In this document: in pieces, positions 5,970 to 7,030 of the stretch
Layout of the letters: the number at the start of each line of letters is the position of its first letter
How positions within the stretch are numbered: position 1 is the first letter of the stretch
Assembly: GCA_964484785.1 (NCBI GenBank)
Contig: CAZAFD010000028.1
Span: 1-7,030 of the forward strand
Reading direction: 5' to 3'
Source of the DNA: CAZAFD01 sp964484785
Lineage (GTDB): Bacteria; Pseudomonadota; Alphaproteobacteria; Rickettsiales; UBA1997
DNA: 7,030 bases
The notes under the pieces: generated by a model
The model's input: the letters and a program-made list of their open reading frames with translations, nothing else
The model's database searches: none
What the model was told of the DNA's origin: nothing
Position numbers and translations under genes: made by a program

Positions 5970-7030
5970 CTATTCTTTCACATATAATTCTTTTATTATA
6001 TCCATTATCTCCATATTATCTACATTAACAATGTATGGATACTTTTTTTCAAAATCATTAACTTTCAATAGAATTCTAAATACCAGATTATCTTTAGACA
6101 CCTTATTGTCTTTAAATAATTTAACTAATTCTTGAATGGTAAAAGGGTATAAATCTATAGAATTTAGTGTATAATACTTGCGACCGTTAATAACCTTCTT
6201 TATAACTATCGAGTTAATATAAAACATTAACAAATCAAAATATTTAACAAACAAGATTTCTTTAAAGTTTCTGAATAGCTTACTCCTGAATAGTTTATTT
6301 AGATACTTGCTCTTTTGTAATTCATTAATAGATTTTCTGGAATAAAAATCTCTTATACAGAAACATATATACCTCTTTTGTATGCTATTTACATGATTGG
6401 ACTTCTTCAAGTAGTTTAAATAATCAATTGAGAATAGATAGTCTATATTATTTATTAAAATCTTCTTGAGACGACGCTTACAATTTTTTGCTTTTATTGG
6501 CTCATTATTAAAGTAAAAATCCATAGCATTTTGATAAATCAAATATAATAGCTCAAGCGCATAAAAGCAGTAGAAAAAGTCTCGACTGTCTAATATTTCT
6601 ATTAGAATCTGAATTAAATCCTCTAAACCATCTTCTCCATCAAAATATCTAATCAAAATATTAAGCAGACATTTTTTGTACTTAATATCTTTATCACCAT
6701 GTATGTATAACCACAATATATTCTTCACTAATTCTATTCTTTGATCAGGATCTCTCTTGGTTAATTTAATAGACTCCATCAAAGAATTGATTTTTTTATT
6801 AATCTTAAAGAGTAGTCCACTAGAAAAGTATCCAATCATAGGTTCTACGCTAATATTAAAAACATCCCTAAATTTTCTTTGAAATTTTTGGCAATCAAAG
6901 ACTAGGTTTAATAGAATGTGTAAACTATTCTCAGAAATAATATTTTCACTCAAGTCATATATAAAGTAATAATCAAAATAATCTATACTACCAACCTTTT
7001 TATTTATGACTAAACTTGAATTATAAAGAG
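5970..7030 (-). CDS. Uncharacterised lysine-rich protein, 5'-truncated by the window edge
   Basis: I do not recognise this protein. The first possible start inside the window is a TTG at 6951-6953, but the frame upstream of it stays open for 25 more codons to the edge (it reads ...SIDYFDYYFIYDLSEN...), with no ATG or GTG. The true start is therefore probably outside, and at least 352 residues are visible. The product is rich in Lys, Ile, Asn, Leu, Phe and Tyr and appears mostly helical, with leucine-rich helices such as DLIQILIEILD and ALELLYLIYQ. The only mildly hydrophobic stretches are near 127-142 and 235-251 (numbered from the TTG); neither is a convincing membrane helix. No signal peptide, nucleotide-binding, zinc or protease motif is seen. 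A helical-repeat or adaptor-like fold is only a guess. It converges on nadK with a 5-bp gap and shows no link to it. The long open frame in AT-rich DNA argues that it is a real gene, not noise. Confidence 0.75.
   Translation of the reverse strand, partial: LYNSSLVINKKVGSIDYFDYYFIYDLSENIISENSLHILLNLVFDCQKFQRKFRDVFNISVEPMIGYFSSGLLFKINKKINSLMESIKLTKRDPDQRIELVKNILWLYIHGDKDIKYKKCLLNILIRYFDGEDGLEDLIQILIEILDSRDFFYCFYALELLYLIYQNAMDFYFNNEPIKAKNCKRRLKKILINNIDYLFSIDYLNYLKKSNHVNSIQKRYICFCIRDFYSRKSINELQKSKYLNKLFRSKLFRNFKEILFVKYFDLLMFYINSIVIKKVINGRKYYTLNSIDLYPFTIQELVKLFKDNKVSKDNLVFRILLKVNDFEKKYPYIVNVDNMEIMDIIKELYVKE

Noticed and set aside
1..7030. Reassigned UGA codon, as in some reduced alphaproteobacterial symbionts
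   Set aside because: The recognised genes read through without internal TGA and end in TAA or TAG; the GlmS HTRWATHG tryptophan checked is TGG. No sign of recoding.

Overview
This AT-rich window (roughly one third G+C or less) reads as bacterial chromosome from an alphaproteobacterium, most likely a host-associated Rickettsiales-type organism. The best evidence is the NAD kinase at 5155-5964. Its motifs (GGDGFML, YMHLNKPFYGIN, DGLLVATPVGSTSYNLS, a late LLFNKN and IKEQF ending) follow the alphaproteobacterial form and, as I remember it, the Rickettsia form in particular. Strong A/T codon preference, K/I/N-rich proteins and a near absence of Shine-Dalgarno sequences fit this, but I cannot name the genus.

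Layout. On the minus strand, glmS (2799 to 973) is followed 63 bp later by tpiA (909 to 133), and the pair ends in a strong hairpin terminator at 78-108. Divergent from glmS, on the plus strand, lie an unrecognised three-helix membrane protein (2921-3406), a GspE/PilB-type secretion or pilus ATPase 2 bp behind it (3409-5142), and NAD kinase 12 bp after that (5155-5964). They look like one transcription unit. From the right edge, an unrecognised lysine-rich protein is read on the minus strand and ends 5 bp from nadK. Its frame stays open to the window edge, so its 5' end is missing.

How the genes fit together. GlmS feeds fructose-6-phosphate into amino-sugar synthesis for peptidoglycan and lipid A, and TpiA interconverts the triose phosphates, so the minus-strand pair serves central carbon and envelope-precursor metabolism. 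The plus-strand unit couples a secretion or pilus motor ATPase to a small membrane protein that may be its partner. NAD kinase appears to be a housekeeping passenger. The 121-bp region between glmS and the membrane-protein gene holds two candidate sigma70 promoters facing opposite ways with overlapping -10 boxes, plus an imperfect hairpin in the predicted glmS leader.

No tRNA, rRNA, CRISPR array, insertion sequence or phage gene was seen. The least explained parts are the membrane protein next to the GspE-type ATPase, the open-ended ORF at the right edge, and the glmS leader hairpin.
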